A stretch of DNA of 64,000 nucleotides from Brucella pseudogrignonensis. GTDB taxonomy: Bacteria > Pseudomonadota > Alphaproteobacteria > Rhizobiales > Rhizobiaceae. The stretch is from assembly GCF_032190615.1 (NCBI RefSeq), contig NZ_JAVLAT010000003.1:62001-126000 (forward strand), in the 5' to 3' direction. The position numbers were made by a program, and so were the translations under genes. The notes under the pieces are model-generated. The model did no database searches. It had not been told where the DNA came from and was given only the letters and a program-made list of their open reading frames with translations. Of the stretch, positions 34,918-43,815 are shown piece by piece (within the stretch, counting starts at the first letter, position 1; each line of letters begins with the position of its first letter).

Positions 34918-36819
34918 ATGCTGGATTTTCTGGAGCTTGAGGAAACCGTTGGTCGGGCTTGGCATCGCCTTATCGGCAAAACCGGGTCATGGCCGCAATA
35001 TCCTGATCAGGCGGTAAAGCTTGCTGATATTCGCCAAAGACTTGCGATTTGCTTCCGTGGTTTTGGCGGCGATATTGCTGTTCAGATTGCGCCTGCGCGG
35101 GCGCGAACTTCCGGGCATAGGCTAGGATTGCGACAGCGCATGGCTTTGGGTGAGGAGAAACTCAACCATCCTTTGCGTGATGAAGCAACGCTGATGTTGC
35201 CGCCTGAAATAGCGCTGTTTCCTGATCAAAGGCTCAATTACGATCTATATGTTTGGCTGGCAGGTTACATGGCGGTCATGCCGATGGATTTGACTGCAAT
35301 ACCAGATGATCCGTTACGCCGCGATCTGGCATCGCTTGATATAGCGACAGAGACGACGCTTAAAACCTGCATGTTATTTCCTGGATTACAGGATCGGTAT
35401 GCGCGGCTTTGCGATGCCGTGCTTGCCGCACGACCAAAGCGGCCGCTAAACCAGCTTGAACTGCTTGTTGAACAGCGCGTTCTGTCATTGCTAAAAGAAG
35501 GGGCAGGGCTGCCGGATTTCAGCTTTGCGGCGATTGTTCCGCATCGTGCACCAGCGGGCTATTTGCCGATCCTGCCAGTGCCGCTCTGGCCGGGTCTGAT
35601 CCGACGTGACGAAACCGCATCACGTTCAGATGCAGACGAGCCCGTGCGCAATTCCAACGCGCAAGGTGTTGAGACAGGGCGGCAGATTGCACAGCGTGAA
35701 AAGCAGGATAGTCGTCAAACGGATCGAAGTCCTTTCATTCTCAATCGGTTTGAGAAAATTTTGGCGATGGCTGAAATGGTCCGCGTCGATAGGCCTTCGG
35801 ATGACAGCGACGAGCAGAGTGCAAAATCCGCTGATGAACTTGATGATCTGACACTGGGCGAACGTAAGGGCAAACCCGCAGCGCGCTTTCGGTTTGATCT
35901 TGATCTGCCGCCGGAGGCGGTGGATCATAGTTTGCTGAACGCAAAACTTACCTATCCTGAATGGGATTATCGCAAGGCAACCTATCTTCAGGATCATTGC
36001 AGTGTATTGGCAGCACCAGTGCAGGACCGCGATGAGGCACTCGAACTCGATGATGAGGCGCGAAGTCTAGTGCGAAAAGTGCGGCGTCAGTTTGAGATTT
36101 TGCGACCCGGTCGTGAGATGATGCGTGCGCAGCTCGACGGCAACGATCTTGATCTTGACGCGGTTGTCCGCTCGCGCTGTGATTTTGCGGCAGGCGGGCA
36201 GGGCAGCGAGCGCGTGCATCTGATGAGCCGTCCGCAGGCGAACGATCTGGCGGTGACTATTCTTGTAGATGTTTCGCTATCAACCGATGCATGGGTTGAT
36301 AACCGGCGAGTGCTGGATGTGGAGAAAGAAGCGCTGCTCGTGCTGGCCAACGGCATTGCCGCTTGTGGCGACCGCTGTTCGATCCTGACATTTACCTCGC
36401 GTCGTCGCGCATGGGTGCGGGTTGAAACGGTGAAGGATTTCGATGAGCCATTTAGCAAGACGGTTGAACACCGGATTGCGGCGCTAAAACCCGGCTTCTA
36501 TACGCGTATGGGTGCTGCGATGCGCCACGCAACTGCCAAGCTCAGCGAACAGCATAATCGTAAGAAGCTGTTGCTTTTGTTGACCGATGGCAAGCCCAAC
36601 GATGTTGATCATTATGAGGGTCGCTTTGCTTTGGAGGATACACGGAGGGCGGTCAGTGAAGCGCGGACCCAAGGGATTAATGTCTTTGCCGTGACTGTGG
36701 ATCGCGAAGCCAATGCTTATCTGCCCGCACTTTTTGGGCATGGCGGCTATTCTCTGATTGCAAAATTGTCCAAGCTTCCGGCAGCTCTTCCTGCAATTTA
36801 CCGCATGCTTGCGGGCTAG
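34918..36819 (+). CDS. norD: NorD, von Willebrand A-domain activator of nitric oxide reductase
   Basis: 633 residues. The C-terminal third (about 440-630) is a VWA domain with the MIDAS motif DVSLS (near 450) and LLLLTDGKPNDVDHYEG. NorD partners with NorQ to load Fe-B in NorB. The N-terminal part is variable, as usual. Ends the nor operon; a strong hairpin follows. Confidence 0.95.
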   Translation: MLDFLELEETVGRAWHRLIGKTGSWPQYPDQAVKLADIRQRLAICFRGFGGDIAVQIAPARARTSGHRLGLRQRMALGEEKLNHPLRDEATLMLPPEIALFPDQRLNYDLYVWLAGYMAVMPMDLTAIPDDPLRRDLASLDIATETTLKTCMLFPGLQDRYARLCDAVLAARPKRPLNQLELLVEQRVLSLLKEGAGLPDFSFAAIVPHRAPAGYLPILPVPLWPGLIRRDETASRSDADEPVRNSNAQGVETGRQIAQREKQDSRQTDRSPFILNRFEKILAMAEMVRVDRPSDDSDEQSAKSADELDDLTLGERKGKPAARFRFDLDLPPEAVDHSLLNAKLTYPEWDYRKATYLQDHCSVLAAPVQDRDEALELDDEARSLVRKVRRQFEILRPGREMMRAQLDGNDLDLDAVVRSRCDFAAGGQGSERVHLMSRPQANDLAVTILVDVSLSTDAWVDNRRVLDVEKEALLVLANGIAACGDRCSILTFTSRRRAWVRVETVKDFDEPFSKTVEHRIAALKPGFYTRMGAAMRHATAKLSEQHNRKKLLLLLTDGKPNDVDHYEGRFALEDTRRAVSEARTQGINVFAVTVDREANAYLPALFGHGGYSLIAKLSKLPAALPAIYRMLAG

Positions 36820-36867
36820 AGTTCCAATAGTCTTATTTTTTATCTTGTTTGAGATGAAACAAATCGC

Positions 36868-36911
36868 CCCCGCATCATCCAGTTTAGAATTGGTTTCATG
36901 ATGATGCGGGG
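36868..36911. terminator. Terminator of the nor operon
   Basis: CCCCGCATCATC (36868-36879) and GATGATGCGGGG (36900-36911) form a perfect 12-base stem with a 20-base loop, 49 bases after the norD stop. Confidence 0.75.
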
Positions 36912-36947
36912 CTGTCATCATCATCTTTCGATAGCCGACGGCCATGG

Positions 36948-37253
36948 ATGACCCTGATGACAAGCGAACCTGTTTCCACGATCAATATTATCGATGTACG
37001 CACCATTCCGCCTATCTCTCGTCACGCGACCATTTTCGCGATGATTGATGATCTGGAGTCGGGCCAAACGTTGCAGATCGTCAACGATCATGATCCGGTT
37101 CCGCTGCGCCATCAGCTTGAAAACCGTGATCCGGGTGTCTTCTCGTGGGAATATAAGGAAAACGGTCCGGTGTGGCGCGTAGAAATTGGTCGCCCAAAGA
37201 ACCATTCCCATGATCATGCCGATGGCCACGAATGTACTTGTGGTAACCATTAA
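36948..37253 (+). CDS. DUF2249 domain protein
   Basis: 101 residues. A DUF2249 domain (about 15-82) with IDVRTIPPISRHATIFAMID, LQIVNDHDPVPLRHQLENR and YKENGPVWRVEIGR is followed by a His/Cys-rich tail (SHDHADGHECTCGNH) that could bind metal. The start could also be the ATG at 36957; neither has a good ribosome-binding site. It opens a four-gene unit (DUF2249, 12-TM protein, tandem DUF2249, DUF59) between nor and nir. Confidence 0.8.
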   Translation: MTLMTSEPVSTINIIDVRTIPPISRHATIFAMIDDLESGQTLQIVNDHDPVPLRHQLENRDPGVFSWEYKENGPVWRVEIGRPKNHSHDHADGHECTCGNH

Positions 37254-37278
37254 TCCCGCTTTTTGATGAAGGCCTGCC

Positions 37279-38646
37279 ATGTTCGGTGCCGCGCTTTCCC
37301 GATGGACACTCTCATATGTCGCTGCCTCGCTGTTTTTCTTGAGTGTAGGAATGGCACTCATGGCGGGAGGTTTCGGCTATCCGTTTGATGATTTACGGGC
37401 ACCGGAAACACTCATCGTGGTGCATATTATCGCGATTGGCTGGCTTTCATTGTTGATGTGCGGGGCATTGTTGCAGTTCGTGCCTGTGCTGGTCGCAAAG
37501 CCTTTGCAACTGAGCGGTGCGGAGCTTCCGGCATTGCTGTTTTTGCTGACCGGCCTTTGCGGACTAATCGCCAGCTTCGCGGTTCTCGCAGGCATTGTCG
37601 ATCTTCCGTTATGGCTGATGCCTCTCTCAGCGCTGTTTCTAATAGTAGGCTTTGCAATCATTATCATAATGCTTGGTAAGACAATCTGGATCGCAAGGCC
37701 TCTAACGCTGCCAGCACGTTTTGTCGTCGTCGGTCTTGTGTGCTTGCTGGTTGTGGTTGTTCTGGGAAGCCTCTTCACACTCATGTTGTCGAGCATGCTT
37801 GAGCAGATTTTTTTGATGGAAATCGTTTCGTCAGGCCTTTCGACCCATGTCATTTTGGGGCTTGGCGGTTGGATGACCTTTACAGCGATGGGTGTCAGTT
37901 ATCGTCTTTTAAGCATGTTTATGCTTGCGCCGGAGCCTGCAAAACGGACGACGCAACTGGTCCTGGCAGCAGGTGTTGCCGCTCTTGCTTTACTGGCTTT
38001 CGTGACGGTTTTCACAACATGGGGCTATGATCGAATTGATATTGCTCTCATGGTGGCGCTGGCACTGGGCGTTACCAGTATCGGACTTTACGTCCATGAT
38101 GTGCATTCGATTTATGGCCAGAGAAAACGTAAAAATATTGAGTTGAATAGTGCTGCATCTGTTCCGGCCTTTGCCGCCATGTTGCTTTCGCTGCCCGTCG
38201 CAATTGCTCTGCCTTGGGTCGGCACCACGGATGGGGTTGTTGCAGCGCTGGTCTATCTTTATACATTTGGCTGGCTAACCGGCCTAAGTTTGGCACAGCT
38301 ATACAAGATCGTCCCGTTCCTGACATGGCTTGAATGCTATGGTCCGGTGATGGGGAAAATTCTGACGCCGCGCGTGCAGGACATTGTGGTTGAAAGCCGG
38401 GCAAAGCGTTGGTTCTGGGTGTATTATACAGGCGTTGCCATTGCCATTATCGCGCTCATCGTCGGGCAAACGCTCGCATTCAGGGTGGGATGTGGACTTA
38501 ATCTTGTTGCAATTCTCGCTTTGTCATCTCATTTCATTCGCGCACGGCGACTGATGGATGTGCCGGAAGCCATGAAGCTTCCAAACGTTATCACGATGCC
38601 ACATCTGATTTACGCTGGCGGGCCAGTTTCGAGGGGGAGAAAATGA
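37279..38646 (+). CDS. 12-helix haem-copper-oxidase-like membrane protein of denitrification clusters
   Basis: 455 residues with about twelve helices. Helix-borne histidines in VVHIIAIGWLSLL (about 48-60) and STHVILGLGGWMTFTAMGVSYR recall the haem-ligand helices of the haem-copper oxidase/NnrS group, but a full active-site set was not identified. Its start is 25 bases after the DUF2249 gene and its stop overlaps the next start (ATGA). Function unknown; a redox or metal-handling role near NirK/Nor is inferred from context. Confidence 0.75.
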   Translation: MFGAALSRWTLSYVAASLFFLSVGMALMAGGFGYPFDDLRAPETLIVVHIIAIGWLSLLMCGALLQFVPVLVAKPLQLSGAELPALLFLLTGLCGLIASFAVLAGIVDLPLWLMPLSALFLIVGFAIIIIMLGKTIWIARPLTLPARFVVVGLVCLLVVVVLGSLFTLMLSSMLEQIFLMEIVSSGLSTHVILGLGGWMTFTAMGVSYRLLSMFMLAPEPAKRTTQLVLAAGVAALALLAFVTVFTTWGYDRIDIALMVALALGVTSIGLYVHDVHSIYGQRKRKNIELNSAASVPAFAAMLLSLPVAIALPWVGTTDGVVAALVYLYTFGWLTGLSLAQLYKIVPFLTWLECYGPVMGKILTPRVQDIVVESRAKRWFWVYYTGVAIAIIALIVGQTLAFRVGCGLNLVAILALSSHFIRARRLMDVPEAMKLPNVITMPHLIYAGGPVSRGRK

Positions 38647-39173
38647 CAGTGTCAGTCTACGAATTGATTCCACATGAGCTTGATGTGCGCCCACTCCTGA
38701 AAGCTGGCGTCGAGCCGTTTCAGGCAATTATGGGCGCTGTCGAAGGACTGGCTGCCGGACAAAGCCTTATTTTAATTGCTCCATTTAAGCCGGTACCACT
38801 CTTTGCAGTCATGGAACGCAAGGGGTTCTCTGCCAAAGCGGAAGCAATTGGCGATGGCGATTGGCAGGTTTTGTTTGCACCCATCGGACAAGACACGCCA
38901 GTTGTGCAGATTTCCGATAATGCTGGTTCGCCTGATGACTGGCCGGAGCCTTCGCAATATCTTGATTGCTCGGATATGGATCCGCCACAGCCGATGGTCA
39001 GCATTCTTGCGGAAGTCGAGAATATGCAGACAGGCGAGGTGCTTTTTGCACTTTTGCATCGCGAGCCGTTGTTTCTGTTTCCTGAACTTGAAAAGCGCGG
39101 CCACCAATGGGTGGGGAATTTCGACGAAACAGGTCAGGCTTATCGCATTATGGTGCACGTCGGAACAGCGTGA
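38643..39173 (+). CDS. Tandem DUF2249 protein
   Basis: 176 residues holding two DUF2249 repeats: first about 10-80 (LDVRPLLKAGVEPFQAIMGAV, ILIAPFKPVPLFAVMERKGF), second about 100-172 (LDCSDMDPPQPMVSILAEVE, ALLHREPLFLFPELEKRGH). Overlaps the membrane-protein gene by four bases. Function not established; related single-domain protein at 36948-37253. Confidence 0.8.
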   Translation: MTVSVYELIPHELDVRPLLKAGVEPFQAIMGAVEGLAAGQSLILIAPFKPVPLFAVMERKGFSAKAEAIGDGDWQVLFAPIGQDTPVVQISDNAGSPDDWPEPSQYLDCSDMDPPQPMVSILAEVENMQTGEVLFALLHREPLFLFPELEKRGHQWVGNFDETGQAYRIMVHVGTA

Positions 39174-39179
39174 GGAACG

Positions 39180-39509
39180 ATGATGCAAAGTGAACAACTC
39201 CACCGGCTGGAAGATGATGTACGCAATGCATTGCGCATTGTGATGGACCCTGAACTCGGCATTAATCTCGTTGATCTTGGCATGATCTATATGATCACTG
39301 CGCATGCGAATGGTGATGTGTCGGTCAAAATGACGACAACAACGCGAGGCTGTCCTGCGGCTGGATTTCTGACGCAAGCCGTACAGACTTGCGTTGAAGA
39401 GGTGGCGGGTGTTTCTCATGCAGACGTTGAACTGATCTATGAACCGGCATGGTCGCCAGATATGGCCATCCCCGAAGCACGCGCCCGTTTTGCGGTGCCA
39501 GATTTCTGA
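39180..39509 (+). CDS. DUF59/MIP18-family metal-sulfur cluster assembly protein
   Basis: 109 residues of the PaaD/SufT-like DUF59 family: ALRIVMDPELGINLVDLGMI (about 14-33), TTTRGCPAAGFLTQAV with the conserved Cys, and VELIYEPAWSPDMA. Members help assemble or deliver iron-sulfur clusters. Ends the DUF2249 operon, with a terminator right after it. Confidence 0.88.
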   Translation: MMQSEQLHRLEDDVRNALRIVMDPELGINLVDLGMIYMITAHANGDVSVKMTTTTRGCPAAGFLTQAVQTCVEEVAGVSHADVELIYEPAWSPDMAIPEARARFAVPDF

Positions 39510-39534
39510 TGCCTATCTCAGCGCCTAAATTCAC

Positions 39535-39562
39535 AAAAGCAGCTCCTTTCAGGGCTGCTTTT
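39535..39562. terminator. Terminator after the DUF59 gene
   Basis: AAAAGCAGC (39535-39543) pairs with GCTGCTTTT (39554-39562); an inner CCT/AGG extends the stem. Ends in a T tract. Confidence 0.85.
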
Positions 39563-39765
39563 ATCGTTTTGGAGACGAAAGGAATTGTCAGTAAAGAACT
39601 GTTCTAAACTAGACTAAGCATATCATGTGAACGTAATCAGGGTGCTTAATTGTTGTTTTTGCTTTCCTTACTTGTTCTGGCGCAAATGGCGAAGTTAATG
39701 CGTTGGCTTTTTATTTTAAGTATTTGATTTATAATGGTAATTATTATTGAAATAATCAACGGATG

Positions 39766-39779
39766 TTGATCATAAACAA
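39766..39779. promoter_or_regulatory. Crp/Fnr-type box upstream of nirK
   Basis: TTGAT-CATA-AACAA, one base from the perfect TTGAT-n4-ATCAA. Centred 85 bases before the nirK start, giving a leader of about 44 bases under -41.5 geometry. The region from 39563 to here is A/T-rich and holds no gene. Confidence 0.7.
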
Positions 39780-39857
39780 TGAGCCTCAGCGGTATCGGCC
39801 TATAACTATAGTGACAGAGCAAACAGAGCGCTCGGTCCTATCGGAAGGAGAGAATCG

Positions 39858-40988
39858 ATGGGTGATCACATCAATATTAATCGTCGTACAATTTTGGCAG
39901 GAGCAGCCCTTGCAGGCGCACTGGCACCAGTTTTGGCGACAAGCTCAGCCTGGGCTACAGGAACCTTGAAAAAGGCAAGTGCCGCAGAAATTGCAGCGCT
40001 GCCAAGAGAGAAGGTCGAGCTGGTTAAGCCTCCTTTCGTGCATGCGCATAGTCAGGTTGCAAACGGCGGTCCCAAGGTGGTTGAATTCACCATGGTGATC
40101 GAGGAAAAAAAGATGATCCTCGATGATGCTGGGACCGAAGTTCATGCGATGACATTTAACGGCACCGTGCCGGGGCCGCTTATGGTGGTGCATCAGGACG
40201 ACTATGTTGAACTGACGCTCATCAATCCTGAAACAAATACACTGATGCACAATATTGATTTCCATGCGGCAACCGGCGCGTTGGGTGGTGGGGGGCTCAC
40301 AGAGATCAACCCGGGTGAAAAGACGGTTCTGCGGTTTAAGGCAACCAAGCCTGGTGTGTTTGTTTACCACTGCGCACCTCCCGGAATGGTTCCATGGCAT
40401 GTCACATCGGGCATGAATGGTGCAATCATGGTGCTGCCACGCGAAGGCCTAAACGATGGCAAGGGCAATCCGCTGACTTATGACAAGGTCTATTATGTTG
40501 GCGAACAGGACTTCTATGTTCCGCGCGACGAAGAAGGCAATTACAAGAAGTATGACGCGCCCGGCGATTCTTATGAAGATGTTGTCAAGGTCATGCGTAC
40601 TCTTACTCCAACCCATGTCGTCTTTAATGGCGGTGTCGGTGCGCTGACAGGCGATAAGGCCATGACAGCAAAGGTTGGTGAAAAGGTTCTGATCGTCCAT
40701 TCGCAGGCTAACCGCGATACGCGTGCGCACCTGATTGGTGGACATGGGGACTATGTCTGGGCAACCGGCAAGTTTAACACGCCACCGGATGTTGATCAGG
40801 AAACATGGTTTATCCCAGGTGGTGCAGCGGCAGCAGCCTTCTATACCTTCCAGCAACCGGGCATTTACGCCTATGTGAACCATAACCTGATCGAGGCTTT
40901 TGAGCTGGGCGCTGCTGCTCACTTCAAAGTAACGGGCGAATGGAACGACGATCTGATGACGTCAATACTGGCACCATCGGGCATGTAA
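39858..40988 (+). CDS. nirK: NirK, copper-containing nitrite reductase
   Basis: 376-residue precursor with a twin-arginine signal ([20 protein letters not shown]). The enzyme reduces nitrite to NO in the periplasm as a homotrimer. Type 1 copper ligands are His131, Cys172, His181 and Met186; type 2 ligands include His136 and His171, with Asp134 as the catalytic acid, and a late His in [12 protein letters not shown] or [11 protein letters not shown] from the neighbour subunit. AAGGAG precedes the ATG. Followed by nirV. Confidence 0.98.
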   Translation: MGDHININRRTILAGAALAGALAPVLATSSAWATGTLKKASAAEIAALPREKVELVKPPFVHAHSQVANGGPKVVEFTMVIEEKKMILDDAGTEVHAMTFNGTVPGPLMVVHQDDYVELTLINPETNTLMHNIDFHAATGALGGGGLTEINPGEKTVLRFKATKPGVFVYHCAPPGMVPWHVTSGMNGAIMVLPREGLNDGKGNPLTYDKVYYVGEQDFYVPRDEEGNYKKYDAPGDSYEDVVKVMRTLTPTHVVFNGGVGALTGDKAMTAKVGEKVLIVHSQANRDTRAHLIGGHGDYVWATGKFNTPPDVDQETWFIPGGAAAAAFYTFQQPGIYAYVNHNLIEAFELGAAAHFKVTGEWNDDLMTSILAPSGM

Positions 40989-41080
40989 GCCTGACATGAC
41001 AGCCAATAGTTCGGGGGACATGAGAGCACTGGAGGCTCGTCTCCCGGACGACTGATCCTGTAACTGATCGTGTGAACATC

Positions 41081-41998
41081 ATGAAACAGAATGCAAAGAA
41101 AAAGCTGCGCGATCTTGGCGTCGCTGTTCCGGCTGGCCTTCTTGCTGTCGCTAGCGCGCTCTTCGTGGTCGATGCGGCGGGTCAGATCGGGGCTAAAGCT
41201 GAGGCATCCGAGATTAATCGCCCGCAAACCGTGACGGTTACTGCACGAAGCATGACCTATCGCGCGGATGGCGATTTTCAGAAGAACAATTATCCGACCG
41301 ATGCACCGTTGACGACACGCAGGCTTGGCCGGGCATTCGAGATTATGAAATATCAGGTTACGGTTGCAGACTATGCCAAGTGCGTAAGCGATGGCGCATG
41401 TATTGCCGCTGATACGCAGTCTAAGGCTGCAAACACTGCACAATCGACCCATCCGGTTGTTGGCATCAGCTATGATGATGCAGAGGCTTACGCGCGCTGG
41501 CTTTCGGACAGAACGGGCGAAGTGTGGCATTTGCCGACCGACGAGCAATGGGTTTTCGCTGCGGGGTCGCGTTTTGCCGATGATGCTCTAGGCGGTGATG
41601 ACAATGGCAGTGTTAATCCAGCGCTGCGCTGGTTGCGCGATTATGAAAAGCAGAGCGAAAGCAAAAAGGATCGCGATCCGGCGGTCCGTCCGGTGGGCAG
41701 CTTTGGTGAAAACGAGCTTGGTATAGCCGATATTGGTGGCAATGTGTGGGAATGGACCACGACTTGTCACCGTCGTGTCAATCTTGATGCATATGGCAAG
41801 ATAGCAAGCGAAAACGTGGTTTGCGGTGTCTATGTGGTGAATGGCAAGCATCGTGCAGCGATGAGTTCGTTTATCCGTAACCCAAAATCCGGGGGGTGCA
41901 GTGTTGGTTTGCCGCCTGATAATCTCGGATTTCGCCTTGTCCGCGACGGGCGCTGGTATGCCCCTGTGCTCAAGCGGTTAAGAGCCCTTTCGGTGTAA
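41081..41998 (+). CDS. nirV: NirV, formylglycine-generating-enzyme-family protein
   Basis: 305 residues: a signal/anchor (VAVPAGLLAVASALFVVDA) and a FGE-sulfatase fold domain (about 80-290) with KYQVTVADYAKCV, HPVVGISYDDAEAYARWLS, WHLPTDEQWVFAA, IGGNVWEWTTTC and LGFRLVRD. NirV genes accompany nirK; the function is not settled. A GTG at 41072 would add three residues; no clear ribosome-binding site decides. Confidence 0.88.
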   Translation: MKQNAKKKLRDLGVAVPAGLLAVASALFVVDAAGQIGAKAEASEINRPQTVTVTARSMTYRADGDFQKNNYPTDAPLTTRRLGRAFEIMKYQVTVADYAKCVSDGACIAADTQSKAANTAQSTHPVVGISYDDAEAYARWLSDRTGEVWHLPTDEQWVFAAGSRFADDALGGDDNGSVNPALRWLRDYEKQSESKKDRDPAVRPVGSFGENELGIADIGGNVWEWTTTCHRRVNLDAYGKIASENVVCGVYVVNGKHRAAMSSFIRNPKSGGCSVGLPPDNLGFRLVRDGRWYAPVLKRLRALSV

Positions 41999-42098
41999 CC
42001 TTAATTGATGAATCGCCACAAGTTTTTGCCCCTAAACGCATGCTTTTCCTGCTTAATTATGCTAAGTAGGAATAGGGATTCAGAGTAGGGGTATTCGA

Positions 42099-42794
42099 AT
42101 GGCCACGATTGATCGCGGTCTTGTCAGGAAATTATCATTATTCGCCAAAATGGGGGACAATGAGCTGGATAAGCTTGTCTCCTATGCTTCGTCGCGACGT
42201 ATTCCGCAGGGTGAATCCATTTTTGAACAAGGTGATGAAGCGGTAACGTTTTATCTGCTGCTCTATGGACGTCTCAAGGTTAATCAGGTCACTTCTGACG
42301 GGCAGCAGATTATCGTTCGCATGGTGCATCCGGGTGATCTTTTCGGCTTTGCCAAAGCTCTTCAGCGCAACGACTATCCCGGCACTGCCATGGCAGTCAC
42401 AGAAAGTATTGTGCTCGGTTGGCCCACCGAACTGTGGGATTATTTCGTCGAGCAGAATCCCGGTCTTGCGATGAATGCCATTCAAACAATTGGCACGCGT
42501 CTTGAGGAAGCGCATACGCGCATCCGAGAAATGTCAACGGAAGAAGTCGAGCGCCGCGTCGCCCATGTTGTGTTGCGTCTGGCCCAGAAGGCTGGCAAGA
42601 AAGAAGACGGCGGTATTCGCATCGATTTTCCGATCACAAGGCAGGATATTGCCGAGATGACGGGAACTACGCTCCATACCGTATCGCGGATTTTGAGTGG
42701 ATGGGAAACAAAAGGGTTTGTGCTCGGCGGGCGTCAGAAGCTGACGGTGATCGATACGCAGGGCATCAGGAAACTTGCGGAAGGTGAAGTTTAA
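42099..42794 (+). CDS. nnrR: Crp/Fnr-family regulator, NnrR/DNR type (copy 2)
   Basis: 231 residues: effector domain (about 15-125), dimer helix and C-terminal HTH with TRQDIAEMTGTTLHTVSRILSGW. As in the paralogue at 23.3 kb, the FNR cysteines are absent. It lies directly after nirKV, the position of NnrR in related alphaproteobacteria, and probably activates nir, nor and nos in response to NO. It ends at a bidirectional terminator. Confidence 0.9.
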   Translation: MATIDRGLVRKLSLFAKMGDNELDKLVSYASSRRIPQGESIFEQGDEAVTFYLLLYGRLKVNQVTSDGQQIIVRMVHPGDLFGFAKALQRNDYPGTAMAVTESIVLGWPTELWDYFVEQNPGLAMNAIQTIGTRLEEAHTRIREMSTEEVERRVAHVVLRLAQKAGKKEDGGIRIDFPITRQDIAEMTGTTLHTVSRILSGWETKGFVLGGRQKLTVIDTQGIRKLAEGEV

Positions 42795-42826
42795 GCGCCT
42801 GAGTTTGATGCAAATTTTAAATGATA

Positions 42827-42860
42827 AAAGACCGTTCTTTTAAACGAAAGCACGGTCTTT
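42827..42860. terminator. Bidirectional terminator between nnrR and ubiV
   Basis: AAAGACCGT (42827-42835) and ACGGTCTTT (42852-42860) form a perfect 9-base stem with a T run after it and an A run before it. Confidence 0.85.
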
Positions 42861-42874
42861 TTGCTTTTAGAGTC

Positions 42875-43813
42875 TTAGCCATGCATGACTGATGCAGTCT
42901 TCTGACGACTGACATATGCTGCACCGATGCCACCATGCAAAAAGCCGTTGGAAAGCGGCGCCGCCGGATAAATCTGCTGCAATCTCGCCAGCGCTTCCTC
43001 AGTATCGATTCGACCATGCAGGGCATCTTCATGAATTCTTGCGATGGAAACCATGTCGCAATCCTGCGGCGATAGCCTGAAACGCTGAACGCCTGCCTGT
43101 ACAAGATCGGGAATATCTTCAATAAGTGACTGGCAGGTGTGAGAGAGCGTCTGCACACCGTTGAGCGCCAGAAATGGCTGACTGTCGAGGGTTTTAACGG
43201 GCAATCCGTCTGGCTCTTCACCACAGACAAACTGGCAATTGTCTTTGATGTGGCCTTTGGAGCGGGCATGGGCGCAACGTGCCGAGATCGCCAGCGGAAT
43301 GCGTCCAAAAGCGAACACCTCAAAGGCTATTTCCGGCGCACCTTTGATAATTTCACGAATGGAATTCAGAGGCAGTTCTGGCGGAAGGCAAATGGATGTT
43401 GCGCCATGCGCTGCTAGAACTTTTGCCGTTGCGGAATTATACACATTAACCAATGGGCCGACGATATGCGGTTTGCCTGCAAGCAATCCAAGCGCTGAAA
43501 GATCATTGGCCTCAACCGGAAAGGGTGAATCCTCTGCCGTCTGGCGCACATGTTTTGCTTCGCGTTCCAGCATGACCAACGCAAGCGAACCAATGCTCAC
43601 GCTCTTACCAGCATTTTGTAATCGCTCAACCACTTCCTCCATAAAATGATTAATGAAGTGAAAACGTTTAGAGCAGACGATTTCCCCAACCGTTACATGT
43701 TTGACGGGAGATTCATCAGCGATGCGAAAATAGAAATCTCGCCATTTTGGTCCGTCCCATAAAAAGAGAATAGGACCCAGGCTAAGGCTGGGCGTGGAGC
43801 GTTGAGCTGACAT
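42875..43813 (-). CDS. ubiV: UbiV, O2-independent ubiquinone hydroxylation protein (U32 peptidase family)
   Basis: 312 residues of the U32 family. Four cysteines match the [4Fe-4S] ligands of E. coli UbiV: one near the N-terminus (Cys47, IVCSKR), then Cys180, Cys193 and Cys197 (SARCAHARS, DNCQFVC). With UbiU and UbiT it hydroxylates the ubiquinone ring without O2. Last gene of the ubiTUV unit; its start follows the ubiU stop by two bases. Confidence 0.93.
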   Translation of the reverse strand: MSAQRSTPSLSLGPILFLWDGPKWRDFYFRIADESPVKHVTVGEIVCSKRFHFINHFMEEVVERLQNAGKSVSIGSLALVMLEREAKHVRQTAEDSPFPVEANDLSALGLLAGKPHIVGPLVNVYNSATAKVLAAHGATSICLPPELPLNSIREIIKGAPEIAFEVFAFGRIPLAISARCAHARSKGHIKDNCQFVCGEEPDGLPVKTLDSQPFLALNGVQTLSHTCQSLIEDIPDLVQAGVQRFRLSPQDCDMVSIARIHEDALHGRIDTEEALARLQQIYPAAPLSNGFLHGGIGAAYVSRQKTASVMHG

Positions 43814-43815
43814 GA

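Noticed and set aside
36845-36862. TTGTTT-GAGATG-AAACAA palindrome after norD as an NnrR box for the DUF2249 operon
   Set aside because: The 18-base spacing does not match the 14-base Crp/Fnr geometry and the -41.5 start would fall inside the terminator loop.
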